Shown piece by piece: positions 25,929 to 35,096 of a stretch of 64,000 bases of DNA. The notes under the pieces were generated by a model, which did no database searches, was not told where the DNA came from, and worked only from the letters and a program-made list of their open reading frames with translations. Every line of letters begins with the position of its first letter. The stretch's first letter is position 1. Location of the stretch: the NCBI GenBank assembly GCA_964528445.1, contig CAZGSL010000009.1, forward strand, positions 1 to 64,000, read 5' to 3'. This stretch comes from JAXHMM01 sp964528445 (GTDB lineage Bacteria; Bacteroidota; Rhodothermia; Balneolales; Balneolaceae). The position numbers and the translations under genes were made by a program.

Positions 25929-28622
25929 ATGGAACCAGCTTACACATACCGTCCCGTTTCCGGCTTCCGGTGCGTACTCGGGGGATTGCTGATCCTTCTG
26001 GGTGCTTTCTCCTCGGCCCGCGCCCAGGCCGACAGCGACAGCCTCCAGGTACTCCCTGATAACGCGGCCGATACGCTCGCGGGAACCGGCCGGCAGGGCG
26101 TGCCCGAACAAGCGGAAGTGACTTTCCAGTCGAGCGACTCCCTCATATTCGATTTTCGTGGGGACCGTATAGGAACGCTTTATGGAAACGGCAAGGTGAG
26201 TCACACCTCCGGAGAGCTGACCGCCGGCAGGGTCACCCTCAACCTGGACCACAACCTGGTCAGCGCCACCACCCAGACGCCCGGGGACACCCTCTCCCAG
26301 CCGGTGCTGCAACGGGAATCGGAGCGGATTCGCAGTCAGCGAATCGAGTTCAACTACGCTACCGAAAAGGGGCGCTTCGAGGTGGCCCGGGTAAATATCG
26401 AGCAGGGCAATATCACCGGGACTACCGTAAAGAACACCAGTCCCCACGTGGTATTTCTGGAGGAGGCGATCTACTCCACCTGCGAGCTCGATCATCCCCA
26501 CTATTACATCAAAGCCGACCGCATGAAAGTGGTCGACCAGGAGGAGATTTTCTTTACCAATGCGCGGCTTTACCTCCTGGATATCCCCTATCCCCTGGTG
26601 TTCCCCTTCGGCTACCTCCCCGCCCAAATCGACCAGCGCCAGTCGGGCCTGCTGGAACCCACCTACTCCTACCAGGCAAAAAGAAGCAGGGGAATCGGCC
26701 TGCAAAACCTGGGCTGGTTTCAATACATCAACGACTATCTTACCGCGCAGATGTCGGTGGACATCTTCACTTCCGGCACTTTTTTCCTGAACACCCGCGC
26801 TCAATACAGCAAAAGGGGAAATTATAGCGGGTCGGTAGAGCTTGGCTATTCCAGGGAGCGGGGACTGGAGCCCACCGACCCCGACTTTGCCGTCAACACG
26901 CAAAAAAGGCTGCATATCCAGCACAGCCAGGATTTTTCCCCCTACGCCGGCATGTCCGCCAACATCGAACTGAGAACTGCGGACTACCATCGGCGCAACT
27001 CCTACAATATCGACGACCGGGTGGAAACCAGTACCAACTCCGGGATCAACTACCGTTACAGGGACCCCGGCAATCTTTACAATTTCAGCATCTCGGTCCA
27101 GCACAACAGGAACTTCAATACCAACATCACCCGTCTGTCAGGGCCGACGGCGCGCTTCAGCATGAAACGGTTCTCTCCCTTCGCGGACGAACAGGCCGGC
27201 AGCACCGACTCCCCCTGGTACGAACACATCACCCTGCAATACCAGAACTCCTTCTCTTCCAATTTCAACTTCAATCCGCTGCGGGGCGACAGCGCCCGGG
27301 TGAGCTGGTTCGAGGCGCTCATGGACCCCGGCAAATACCGGGAGGCGACCGGCGATTTTGAACATTATCAATATGCCTTCCGCCAGAGCGGCGACCTGAG
27401 GTTCGGGAAGCTGCTGCCGGGACGCTTTGTCAACCTGAGCGCCAGCGCCAGCTACAACGAATACTGGTATCCATCCTCTATTCGAAAATCGTTCGATCCC
27501 GACTCCAACCGCGTCATTGAAGAGCAGGTTCGCGGTTTCAGCACGGCAAGGGATTTCAGCACCAACATGGATCTCTCCACCACCATCTACGGATTCTGGA
27601 ACCAGAACATCGGCAGCCTTGAGCAATTTCGGCACACCCTGCGTCCCACTATTTCCTTCGGTTACCGTCCCGATTTCAGCCGGGATATCTGGGGGTACTA
27701 CCGCACCGTACAGACCGACACCAGCGGGTCGGTCCAGCGGTACTCCATCTACGAAAACCAGGTGTTCAGGGGGCCCCAGCTCGGAGAGCAGCAGTCCATC
27801 GGAATCAGCATTGACAACACCTTCGAGGCCCGCCAGGTCAAGAGAGACTCCACGGGCGAAAAAAGCGAGCGTACCCTCCGTATCATCGATCAGCTCAATT
27901 TCAATACCAGTTACAATTTTGCGGCCGACAGCCTCCGGCTCAGCGACCTGAATGTCAATTTCGGCTCGCGTATCATCAATGGATTGAACCTGAGGGCAGG
28001 CGCCCAGTTCAATTTTTACGAACGGGGCGGCAACGGACAGAGAGTGGACCGGTTCCTTCTTGAGGATTCAGGAAGGCTGGCGGAACTGGTCAATTTCAAT
28101 TTCAATGCCAGTACCTCCTTCAGCGGGGGGAGGGGCGGGGGAGTCCGGGCACAGGGCACGCCCTACTATCCCGCGAGCTACGACCCGCTGAACCAGCGGA
28201 TGTTCAACGGGATCGACTCGCGATTCAACCAAAGGCCCATACAGCCCATCCGCTCCCCATGGTCGGTCTCCATTAACTTTCGCTATAACTGGTCTCTGAA
28301 TCCAGGGGGCGATCCGCGCCAGTCGGCCAGCATCAACGCCCAGAACATCCAGTTCCAGCTTACGCCGAAGTGGAGTTTCAGCACGAGGGCAGGATACGAC
28401 TTTATTCAGCAGGAATTTACTCCCTCGGAATTCTCCCTGAACCGTACCCTGCACTGCTGGAATCTTTCCTTCACCATGAATCCCTTCGGGGATTTCCAGT
28501 ACTATTTCTTCAAACTCAGCATTGACAGCAGCCAGATCCAGGGCATCATTCAGAAACTGCCCCTGCTGAACAACCTGGAACGCAGTTCAAGTCCCTCCGG
28601 AAGCACTCCTACCGGATTCTGA
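25929..28622 (+). CDS. lptD: LPS-assembly protein LptD (OstA-like outer-membrane barrel)
   Basis: Outer-membrane translocon for lipopolysaccharide. The 897-residue protein has a signal ending SSARAQ, an OstA/LptD_N jellyroll at about 45-230 (DFRGDRIGTLYGNGKVSH; ITGTTVKNTSPHVVFLEEA) and a long beta-barrel. It follows the Bacteroidota pattern with its short cysteine set and FPFGYLPAQ segment. Start is ATG 25929, before the signal; the frame upstream to 25860 opens with TTG and would add 23 polar residues. LptE is not seen nearby. Confidence 0.9.
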   Translation: MEPAYTYRPVSGFRCVLGGLLILLGAFSSARAQADSDSLQVLPDNAADTLAGTGRQGVPEQAEVTFQSSDSLIFDFRGDRIGTLYGNGKVSHTSGELTAGRVTLNLDHNLVSATTQTPGDTLSQPVLQRESERIRSQRIEFNYATEKGRFEVARVNIEQGNITGTTVKNTSPHVVFLEEAIYSTCELDHPHYYIKADRMKVVDQEEIFFTNARLYLLDIPYPLVFPFGYLPAQIDQRQSGLLEPTYSYQAKRSRGIGLQNLGWFQYINDYLTAQMSVDIFTSGTFFLNTRAQYSKRGNYSGSVELGYSRERGLEPTDPDFAVNTQKRLHIQHSQDFSPYAGMSANIELRTADYHRRNSYNIDDRVETSTNSGINYRYRDPGNLYNFSISVQHNRNFNTNITRLSGPTARFSMKRFSPFADEQAGSTDSPWYEHITLQYQNSFSSNFNFNPLRGDSARVSWFEALMDPGKYREATGDFEHYQYAFRQSGDLRFGKLLPGRFVNLSASASYNEYWYPSSIRKSFDPDSNRVIEEQVRGFSTARDFSTNMDLSTTIYGFWNQNIGSLEQFRHTLRPTISFGYRPDFSRDIWGYYRTVQTDTSGSVQRYSIYENQVFRGPQLGEQQSIGISIDNTFEARQVKRDSTGEKSERTLRIIDQLNFNTSYNFAADSLRLSDLNVNFGSRIINGLNLRAGAQFNFYERGGNGQRVDRFLLEDSGRLAELVNFNFNASTSFSGGRGGGVRAQGTPYYPASYDPLNQRMFNGIDSRFNQRPIQPIRSPWSVSINFRYNWSLNPGGDPRQSASINAQNIQFQLTPKWSFSTRAGYDFIQQEFTPSEFSLNRTLHCWNLSFTMNPFGDFQYYFFKLSIDSSQIQGIIQKLPLLNNLERSSSPSGSTPTGF

Positions 28623-28662
28623 CCTGATCTCTTTCCCTTTGCGTTCATCCCGGATTCGACGC

Positions 28663-29253
28663 CTACTCCCGCAGGGAGAGCTGCCTCGCCACATACTTTC
28701 CCAGTATATCGAATTCCAGGTTCATCCTGTCGCCGGTTTCCCGAAAGGAGAGATTCGTATGGCGGTAGGTGTAGGGAATAACCGCCACCGTAAAACGGTC
28801 CTCCTCCTCACGGGCAACGGTCAGGCTGATGCCATCCACGCAGATACTGCCCCGTCCAACGATAAGTCCCCGGTATTCGGGGGAATAGGCGATGGTGAAC
28901 AGCCGCTCTTCTCCCTCCTTCTCCAGTTCCGCCAGCGTCCCGGTAGCGTCCACATGGCCCTGTACAATATGGCCGTCCAGCAGCCGATCCGGGCTCATGG
29001 CAGGTTCCAGGTTGACCCGGTCGCCGGGCTCCAGCTCCCCGATGTTCGTTTTCCGCAGGGTTTCCGGGACCGACTCCACCGCAAACAGCCCGTTTCCGCT
29101 CTCTACGACGGTATGGCAGACGCCGTTCAGGCAGATGCTCTGGTCGGCCGTGAGCGAGTCGGACAGCGAACAGCGGACAGCAAGACGTCTGGCCTCGCCC
29201 GCTCGCTCCGACTTCTCGACCGTCCCCACCTCTTTTATGATGCCCGTAAACAT
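28663..29253 (-). CDS. ribE: Riboflavin synthase, alpha chain
   Basis: Dismutates two 6,7-dimethyl-8-ribityllumazine to riboflavin. The 196 residues form two lumazine-binding repeats. Repeat one opens MFTGIIKEVG and contains ICLNGVCHTVV; repeat two contains GHIVQGHVDATG and SICVDGISLTV. Start is ATG 29253; the TTG two codons upstream is unlikely. It lies 13 bases after ribD in the same operon. Confidence 0.95.
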   Translation of the reverse strand: MFTGIIKEVGTVEKSERAGEARRLAVRCSLSDSLTADQSICLNGVCHTVVESGNGLFAVESVPETLRKTNIGELEPGDRVNLEPAMSPDRLLDGHIVQGHVDATGTLAELEKEGEERLFTIAYSPEYRGLIVGRGSICVDGISLTVAREEEDRFTVAVIPYTYRHTNLSFRETGDRMNLEFDILGKYVARQLSLRE

Positions 29254-29266
29254 GTTCAAGTATTTA

Positions 29267-30397
29267 TTAAAAATATCCGGTTAACAGCATATCTTTTCCC
29301 ACCTTCTCCCAACTGTGCCGGCGGAACTCCCGGATCTCCGACATCCGCCTGATCCCCAGTCCCAGCACCGACCGGGTTCCCCCGCCCAGCAGCTTGGGAG
29401 CGATAAAACATTCCAGCTTATCCACGAGCCGCTCCCGCAAGAGAGCCGAAGCAAGGTCGCTGCCCGCCTCCACCAAAACGGAGATGATCTCCTCGCGCCC
29501 CAGCGCCCGCAGTACTTCGTCGAGATCCGAATGCCCTTCTTTCTCGGGCACCAGCAGCATCTTCCCCCGGAAATAGTCTGAGGTCAGCATGTTCAGCATG
29601 GGATCAGAATCGCTTTTAAATTTCTCCCGGTTGTGGGTCACTACGATGGTTTTCTCCTCATACTGATCGCTGAACAGGTTCAGTTCTCCGGGAAGCTCCA
29701 GCGGGCCGTCCAGTACCACGCGGTGCGGCTGACGGCCCTCGACGTGGCGCACGGTCAGCCGGGGATTGTCCAGCCGAGCGGTATTGCGGCCCACCATCAC
29801 GGCATCGTAGCGGCTTCTCCAGCGGTGCACCCGCCGGCGGGCCTCCTCCCCTGTAATCCATTCCGAGTCTCCGTCGGATGCCGCTATGTACCCGTCGGCC
29901 GTCTGGGCGATTTTCAGCGTTACGAACGGGCGGTGATTGGTGTGGTAATGGAGAAAAAATTCATTCAGGCGTTCCGCCTGCTCCCGCATCAGTCCCACCT
30001 CCACCCGGATACCCGCCTCGCGGAGACGCTCTATCCCCTCTCCCTGTACTTCCGGTGTGGGATCTTCCATGGCCACCACCACTCTCGCGATAGGCAAGCC
30101 GGCCAGGTGCTCACTGCAGGGGGGCGTCTGTCCGTGGTGCGCGCAGGGCTCCAGGTTCACATAGAGGGTGGCGTCCTCCAGCAGCTCGCGGTCCGGCACA
30201 TCGTTCAAAGCGTTGATCTCGGCGTGCGCCTCCCCGTAACGCTCATGATATCCCTGGCCGACCTTGCGCCCCTCTTTCGAAACGATGACGCATCCCACCA
30301 TCGGATTCGGAGAGACATATCCCCCGCCCCTCTCCGCGATTTCCAAGGCGAGCGACATCCACTTGCGGTCTTCCTCTGAAAAATCCTGGGAATTCAC
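29267..30397 (-). CDS. ribD: Bifunctional riboflavin biosynthesis protein RibD (deaminase/reductase)
   Basis: Carries out deamination and side-chain reduction of the pyrimidine intermediate. The N-terminal deaminase has the zinc site H58-A-E60 and PCAHHGQTPPC (Cys85, Cys94). The C-terminal reductase (about 150-376) contains VTLKIAQTADGYIA and a late GGTRSVLG. The 376-residue length is normal. Start GTG 30397 gives the usual DRKWMSLAL opening; ATG 30358 is an alternative. No FMN riboswitch pattern was recognised in the 109 bases upstream. Confidence 0.95.
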   Translation of the reverse strand: MNSQDFSEEDRKWMSLALEIAERGGGYVSPNPMVGCVIVSKEGRKVGQGYHERYGEAHAEINALNDVPDRELLEDATLYVNLEPCAHHGQTPPCSEHLAGLPIARVVVAMEDPTPEVQGEGIERLREAGIRVEVGLMREQAERLNEFFLHYHTNHRPFVTLKIAQTADGYIAASDGDSEWITGEEARRRVHRWRSRYDAVMVGRNTARLDNPRLTVRHVEGRQPHRVVLDGPLELPGELNLFSDQYEEKTIVVTHNREKFKSDSDPMLNMLTSDYFRGKMLLVPEKEGHSDLDEVLRALGREEIISVLVEAGSDLASALLRERLVDKLECFIAPKLLGGGTRSVLGLGIRRMSEIREFRRHSWEKVGKDMLLTGYF

Positions 30398-30442
30398 CTT
30401 CGGTACGTATGGTTAGCTATTCACCTTTGACCAGACCGGGAC

Positions 30443-30486
30443 AAAAAAAGAAAAGGGCAAGAAAACAAACGTTCCCGCCCTTGCCT
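30443..30486 (-). terminator. Probable terminator after the PpiD-like gene
   Basis: On the minus strand GGCAAG pairs with CTTGCC around a loosely paired loop, followed by CTTTTCTTTTTTTG, starting 20 bases past the stop of the folding-factor gene. The stem is imperfect. Confidence 0.5.
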
Positions 30487-30506
30487 GCCGCGCTGTGGCC
30501 TTCCGA

Positions 30507-32291
30507 TCAGCCTTCTTGCAGCACTCTCGAGCGGTTGTCCTCAATGTCGGCACTCTCCCGGAGCTGCTCCAGCCAGACGTTCATGAAGGAAGCGCTCTTC
30601 TGCTGGCGAAGCTGCTGGCGCATCTGGCGGCGCATGGTCTCGGTAAGGGTGGCCGGATCAGCCTGGTCAAGATTCTCAAGGCGTACGAGAAATACCGCGT
30701 TGTTTCCATCCACCGGTTCTGAGAGGGCTCCCTCCTGCAGTCCGAACGCGGCCCCCACCACCTTCGGTTCGCGTCCCGCTCCGGGAATTTCTGCCGAAGT
30801 CAGCGAAAGGGATTCCGCCGTGCTGATTTCCCTGCCGGAGGACTCGGCAATCGCTTCCAGAGATTCCTCTCCCGACGCCAGTTCTTCCACGCGCTGGGCC
30901 ATCAGCTCTCTTCGTTTCTGATTGAGTACCGTATTGCGAATCTGTCCGCGCACCTCCTCAAAGGGCCGGGGGCCCTCCGGGATAATCTCCTCCACCTGCA
31001 GCACCACAAAACGGTCGTTCAGCTCCAGCGGCTCGGAAACTTCTCCCTCAGAGGCGTTCTCCAGAAAACTGAGAATCTGTCGGCTCTGACCGAGTCCGGC
31101 CACGAAATCGTTGCCATTCGTGGCGGATCCTTCGCTGATCTGCAGTTCCCTGCGCTCCGCCTCGGCCTCAAAACCTTCCTCTTCGGCAAAGAAGCTGAAA
31201 TCGTCGGCCTCCTCGGCCCGCTGGTCAATGGTAGCTATCGGATCGGCCCGTATATCAAAAGTAAGGACCACAAACTGCACCTCCTCGGGCGTCTCATCCA
31301 GTTTCTTCAGAAGATGCACCCTTCCGTCGTCGCGGATAACTTCGCTTACCTCCCCGTTCTCCAGTTCGGTCACCGGCTGAAAGATCTCCCGTACATCCTC
31401 CTTGGCCACGTATTCATTGTTGTAAGGGGTAGTGGACTGATACCGGTTGAGAAACAGCGAATCGTCTTCCGCGGCGGCGAAGTCCTCCCGCAGATCCCTC
31501 AGTTCCCTGACCGTCCGTGCAGTATCTTCCGGGGTGGGGGTCTTGTCAAAACTGACGTAGCTGAAACGGTACGATTCGTTACGGTGAAAATCTTCCCGGT
31601 TCTCGTCGTAATACGCTCTCAATTCCTCCTCCGACAGATCAATCTCATCTTCGGTGATGTCCGCGTAGGGAAACCGCAGGTAAGATATGTCGGCCGTGGT
31701 ATTCTGACGCACGTAATGCCGCTCCACTTCCCAGGAACTTACCTCCAGTCCCGACTGCAGGTAGTTGGTCATCTTCTGCTGTCGGCGCTGCTGGCGAAGC
31801 TGCTGTTCAATTTGCATCCAGACCTGAGAGTTTTCGGGCGAATTTATCGCGTTCCGAAGGGCTTCCCGGTTGATGGTGCCGTCTTCATTTCCAAATTGCT
31901 GACGGATAAACGGTGCGGGATTGGGACCGGTAATCATATCGACCACCTCCTGGTCGGTCACCGAAATACCCAGATCGTCCATCTTCTGCTGTATGAGCTT
32001 GGTGTTGACCAGGTCCTCCCAGGCCTGCTGCTCGTACTGGCTACGGGTCTCCGCATTCATCGACCCCCCTGTCTGTTCGGAGTACTGCTGCTGGTAGTAA
32101 CTGATGCGGTCGTTGTACTCCTGGTACCCGATCGACTCACCGTTTACGGAACCCAGGGACTGGGGACCCGCCTGTATGGCGTCGAAAAACTGCGTGTCGG
32201 CCAGTACCCACAAAATGCCAAATGAGAAGATAAGCACCCAGAGTATAACCCCCGTGCTTTCCCTCATTTTTGCCATAACTCCCAAAAACAT
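30507..32291 (-). CDS. PpiD/SurA-type periplasmic peptidyl-prolyl isomerase
   Basis: Membrane-anchored periplasmic chaperone of 594 residues. One N-terminal helix (about 14-31, VILWVLIFSFGILWVL) is followed by a SurA_N-like segment (SVNGESIGYQEYNDRI) and parvulin (PPIC) regions, including one around GEVSEVIRDDGRVHLLKKLD. The second parvulin region (GEVSEPLELNDRFVVLQVEE) has the characteristic fold pattern. It aids folding of exported or barrel proteins such as LptD. Start ATG 32291 has GAGGA five bases before it; ATG 32276 is possible. Confidence 0.88.
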   Translation of the reverse strand: MFLGVMAKMRESTGVILWVLIFSFGILWVLADTQFFDAIQAGPQSLGSVNGESIGYQEYNDRISYYQQQYSEQTGGSMNAETRSQYEQQAWEDLVNTKLIQQKMDDLGISVTDQEVVDMITGPNPAPFIRQQFGNEDGTINREALRNAINSPENSQVWMQIEQQLRQQRRQQKMTNYLQSGLEVSSWEVERHYVRQNTTADISYLRFPYADITEDEIDLSEEELRAYYDENREDFHRNESYRFSYVSFDKTPTPEDTARTVRELRDLREDFAAAEDDSLFLNRYQSTTPYNNEYVAKEDVREIFQPVTELENGEVSEVIRDDGRVHLLKKLDETPEEVQFVVLTFDIRADPIATIDQRAEEADDFSFFAEEEGFEAEAERRELQISEGSATNGNDFVAGLGQSRQILSFLENASEGEVSEPLELNDRFVVLQVEEIIPEGPRPFEEVRGQIRNTVLNQKRRELMAQRVEELASGEESLEAIAESSGREISTAESLSLTSAEIPGAGREPKVVGAAFGLQEGALSEPVDGNNAVFLVRLENLDQADPATLTETMRRQMRQQLRQQKSASFMNVWLEQLRESADIEDNRSRVLQEG

Positions 32292-32363
32292 AAAAATCCT
32301 CGCAACGCACTTTAGTGATTAAGAGCAGGAAGTAACGATCTTATCCGCTCTTTATTAAGCCTG

Positions 32364-32394
32364 TAAATATACAAGAAGCCACAGCTAAGAGCAA
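32364..32394 (-). promoter_or_regulatory. Candidate promoter of the PpiD-like gene
   Basis: Minus-strand TTG-N20-TATATTTA, 72 bases before the ATG. It has the same 28-base TTG-to-end distance as the tRNA-Leu site. Confidence 0.42.
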
Positions 32395-32438
32395 TTGGCG
32401 AAAGGGGGTGGCGGGGTACGGGAAACGGGGCGTATTCA

Positions 32439-33374
32439 TCAGAACACCTCGATAAGGCGCATATGCTTAAGATACCGGCCCGGATCCGAATTGATGTTGC
32501 GGAACAGGGTTTTCATCTCCACGGAGAGACTGTCCAGGTTGTTGTAGAGAGAGGGATCGTTCACCATTTTCCCCAGGCTTCCCTCTCCCCGGTTGATCTT
32601 GGCCAGTATCTCCTCAAGCTCCCGGTTGGTGTCTTCCAGATCCTTGCTGAGGGTTTCCAGCTCTCCGACCGAACGGTTCATCTTCGCCAGGAGACTGTCG
32701 ACCTGCTCCCGGTTGCCGGTCGTAAGGGTATCCAGGTTGGCCATCACACGGTTTGCGTGATCTATCCCATCTTCAAGGGTACTTCGTTTGTTCTCTATCA
32801 TGCCCGATATCTCCCTCATGGTACGCTCGACGTGGCCCAGACTCTCACTCAGCCTCTCCCTGTTCTCGGTATTCATGGCCTCGTTCATCCTTTCCAGCAA
32901 CTGGTTGAGACGGTTGAACGATTCCGATACGTCGTCACTCAGCTCGGCCCCCTCGTTGGCCAGTGTCTCCATCATACCTCCCCGGTACACCCCGCGGATC
33001 CGTCCCCCGAACGGAATGTAGTCTGAGGAGTCGCTCCGCTGGATCACAATCACCTTCTCATCCAGCAGTCCGGAAGACTCCAGGTAGGCCACCGATCCGC
33101 GGGGAATGTGGACCCCCAGGTCAAAATTCATGGTCACCCTCACGCTGTCCTGCTCGATCAGTTCGATATTCCTGACCGATCCCACCTTCACCCCGTTGAT
33201 GTAGACGTAGTTTCCGCTTGAGAGACCGTCCACTTGCTGAAAATGAGAATAGAGCACAGTGGACTGCCGGAAGACGGGCAGATCACTCATCATGCGAAAT
33301 CCCAAGAAAGCAATCAGCAGGGAGAGCAGAATGGTCAGGGTGACTTTCAGTTCTTCGGTAATATTCAGTTTCAA
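32439..33374 (-). CDS. MlaD-like MCE-domain protein
   Basis: Periplasmic lipid-binding component of an Mla-type transporter. It has a short cytoplasmic start, one helix (about 11-27), a single MCE domain at about 38-115 (VDGLSSGNYVYINGVKVG) and a long alpha-helical/coiled-coil tail to residue 311. The tail is longer than in E. coli MlaD and may form a tube or reach the outer membrane. Start is TTG 33374. It follows mlaF by 12 bases and is the last gene of mlaE-mlaF-mlaD. Confidence 0.92.
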   Translation of the reverse strand: MKLNITEELKVTLTILLSLLIAFLGFRMMSDLPVFRQSTVLYSHFQQVDGLSSGNYVYINGVKVGSVRNIELIEQDSVRVTMNFDLGVHIPRGSVAYLESSGLLDEKVIVIQRSDSSDYIPFGGRIRGVYRGGMMETLANEGAELSDDVSESFNRLNQLLERMNEAMNTENRERLSESLGHVERTMREISGMIENKRSTLEDGIDHANRVMANLDTLTTGNREQVDSLLAKMNRSVGELETLSKDLEDTNRELEEILAKINRGEGSLGKMVNDPSLYNNLDSLSVEMKTLFRNINSDPGRYLKHMRLIEVF

Positions 33375-33386
33375 AATAGGGTCCGG

Positions 33387-34127
33387 TTAGGTTCTGATTT
33401 GATATTCGCTGGCGGTGATGAACTCCATCAATTCCCGGTCATCGCTTATCTTCATCTCTTCCAGCGTCCCGTACCAGGCCAGGCGCTGATTGTTCAGGAA
33501 CGCCACCCGGTCGGCCACCTCCAGTACGCTGTGTATGTCATGGGTAACCACGATGGAGGTGATATTAAGGTCCTGCGCCATGGAAATAATGAGCTGGTTG
33601 ATCTCCTCCGAAGTCTGGGGATCCAGCCCCGAAGTGGGCTCGTCGTAAATGAGGAATTCGGGCTCCATAATGGTGGCCCGTGCCAGCGCCACCCTCCTCT
33701 TCATGCCTCCCGACAACTCCGTGAGGGACTTGGGGCCGGTTTCACCCAGATTTACCATCTCCAGCGCCCGGGTTACCCGGGAGGCGATCTCCTCCTCGCC
33801 AAGCTCGGTAAAATACCGGAGGGGGAAGGCAACATTCTCGAAGGTATTGACGGAATCAAATAGCGCAGACCCCTGGAAAAGCACCCCGAATCGCTGGCGC
33901 ATCTTGCGCAGGGGGATGTAATCCAGCTCAAATATGTTTTTGCCGTCTATTCTGACCTCTCCCTCATCGGGATAGAGAAGCGCATTGAAATGCTTAACCA
34001 GCACCGATTTGCCGCAACCCGAACGCCCGATAATGGCGACCGTCTCCCCGTCCTCAATTTGAAAGGATACGTCCTCCCACACGAGGTTGTCACCGAAACT
34101 CTTGGTAAGGTTGCGAATTTCTATCAT
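33387..34127 (-). CDS. Mla-type ABC transporter ATPase
   Basis: Energises phospholipid exchange between the membranes. ABC motifs appear in order: Walker A GRSGCGKS near 34-41, signature LSGGMKRRVALARA near 138, Walker B EFLIYDEPTSGLDP near 158, H-loop THD near 191. The SGGMKRR signature is the MlaF form. It lies 12 bases after mlaE. Confidence 0.95.
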   Translation of the reverse strand: MIEIRNLTKSFGDNLVWEDVSFQIEDGETVAIIGRSGCGKSVLVKHFNALLYPDEGEVRIDGKNIFELDYIPLRKMRQRFGVLFQGSALFDSVNTFENVAFPLRYFTELGEEEIASRVTRALEMVNLGETGPKSLTELSGGMKRRVALARATIMEPEFLIYDEPTSGLDPQTSEEINQLIISMAQDLNITSIVVTHDIHSVLEVADRVAFLNNQRLAWYGTLEEMKISDDRELMEFITASEYQIRT

Positions 34128-34139
34128 ATATCAGGCGTG

Positions 34140-34877
34140 TTAGAGTACGATGGCCGCCAGCGCGAAATCAGCCAGCAGCACATAAATGCAGCTCAGCACC
34201 GTGGCCTGGGTGGTCCCCTTTCCCACTCCCTCGGCCCCTCCGCTGGCGTAATAGCCTTTGAAACAGGATATGGAGGTAATAACGAAACCGAAAACAAAAG
34301 CTTTCAACAGCCCGAACGAGAAGTCCCACGGGTAGAAGAATTCCCGGGCTCCCTGCATGAATTCGGCCGCGGGAAGCGTTCCTGAAATCACTCCCGCCAA
34401 CAGACCGCCCAGTATGCCGAAAACCGAAGCGATAATATAGAGTATGGGGAACATGACCAGGCCCGCGATCACACGGGGCAAAACGAGAAACGAGACCGAA
34501 TTGAATCCCATCGACTCCAGGGCGTCGATCTGCTCGCTTACCCGCATGGTCCCCAGTTCGGTCGCTATGCGCGCACCCACCTTCCCGGCCAGCACCAAGC
34601 TGGTAATCACCGCCGCCAGCTCGATGAGGATGGACTCGGAAGTAATGGCCCCGATAATGGAACGCGGGATAAATGCCAGCTCCAGCTGATAGGCGGTTTG
34701 CAATGTCATCACGGCCCCGGTAAAGATGCCGGTCAGCAGTACGATGGGAATGGATTCGTATCCTATCTTCGTCAGTTCGCTGACAAGGTTGCTCCGGTAC
34801 GATTTAAACTCGAGCAGCGATCGGACAGCTTTGTAAAGAAGAAGGCCGTATCGGCCAACCTGTTGGAGTGCATCCAT
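34140..34877 (-). CDS. MlaE-family ABC transporter permease
   Basis: Inner-membrane permease of the lipid transporter, with about five helices over 245 residues. Hallmarks are an amphipathic N-terminal helix, LTGIFTGAVMTLQTAYQL, the conserved ELGTMRVSEQIDALE coupling helix and a closing FVFGFVITSISCFKGY. First gene of mlaE-F-D. MlaB and MlaC are not in the window. Confidence 0.95.
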   Translation of the reverse strand: MDALQQVGRYGLLLYKAVRSLLEFKSYRSNLVSELTKIGYESIPIVLLTGIFTGAVMTLQTAYQLELAFIPRSIIGAITSESILIELAAVITSLVLAGKVGARIATELGTMRVSEQIDALESMGFNSVSFLVLPRVIAGLVMFPILYIIASVFGILGGLLAGVISGTLPAAEFMQGAREFFYPWDFSFGLLKAFVFGFVITSISCFKGYYASGGAEGVGKGTTQATVLSCIYVLLADFALAAIVL

Positions 34878-35096
34878 GGAAATATCTGTATTATTTTACC
34901 ATTGGAAACTATCAAATTTCGGGATGGATGTCATTTCAAGAGGTAATTATTTCGCCTATATTGTTCCTGTGGTCCACTGCACCACGTTTCGGGGGGCGGA
35001 CGATGTAAACGGGGTACCCCGCCCGCCGCTCAGGCGAAACGGCGGAGACCGAACCCCCCGTAACCGCCAACGCATCCAAACAGAACCGGCTCAGTC
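34878..35096. promoter_or_regulatory. Divergent region between mlaE and aroC
   Basis: 219 bases between divergent genes. The plus strand holds TATATTG at 34957-34963, a possible -7 element for aroC but 134 bases from its ATG. No good match was found for mlaE. Confidence 0.35.

Noticed and set aside
30398..30506. Possible FMN riboswitch before ribD
   Set aside because: No conserved RFN sequence blocks were recognised; the region is mostly the terminator of the upstream gene.
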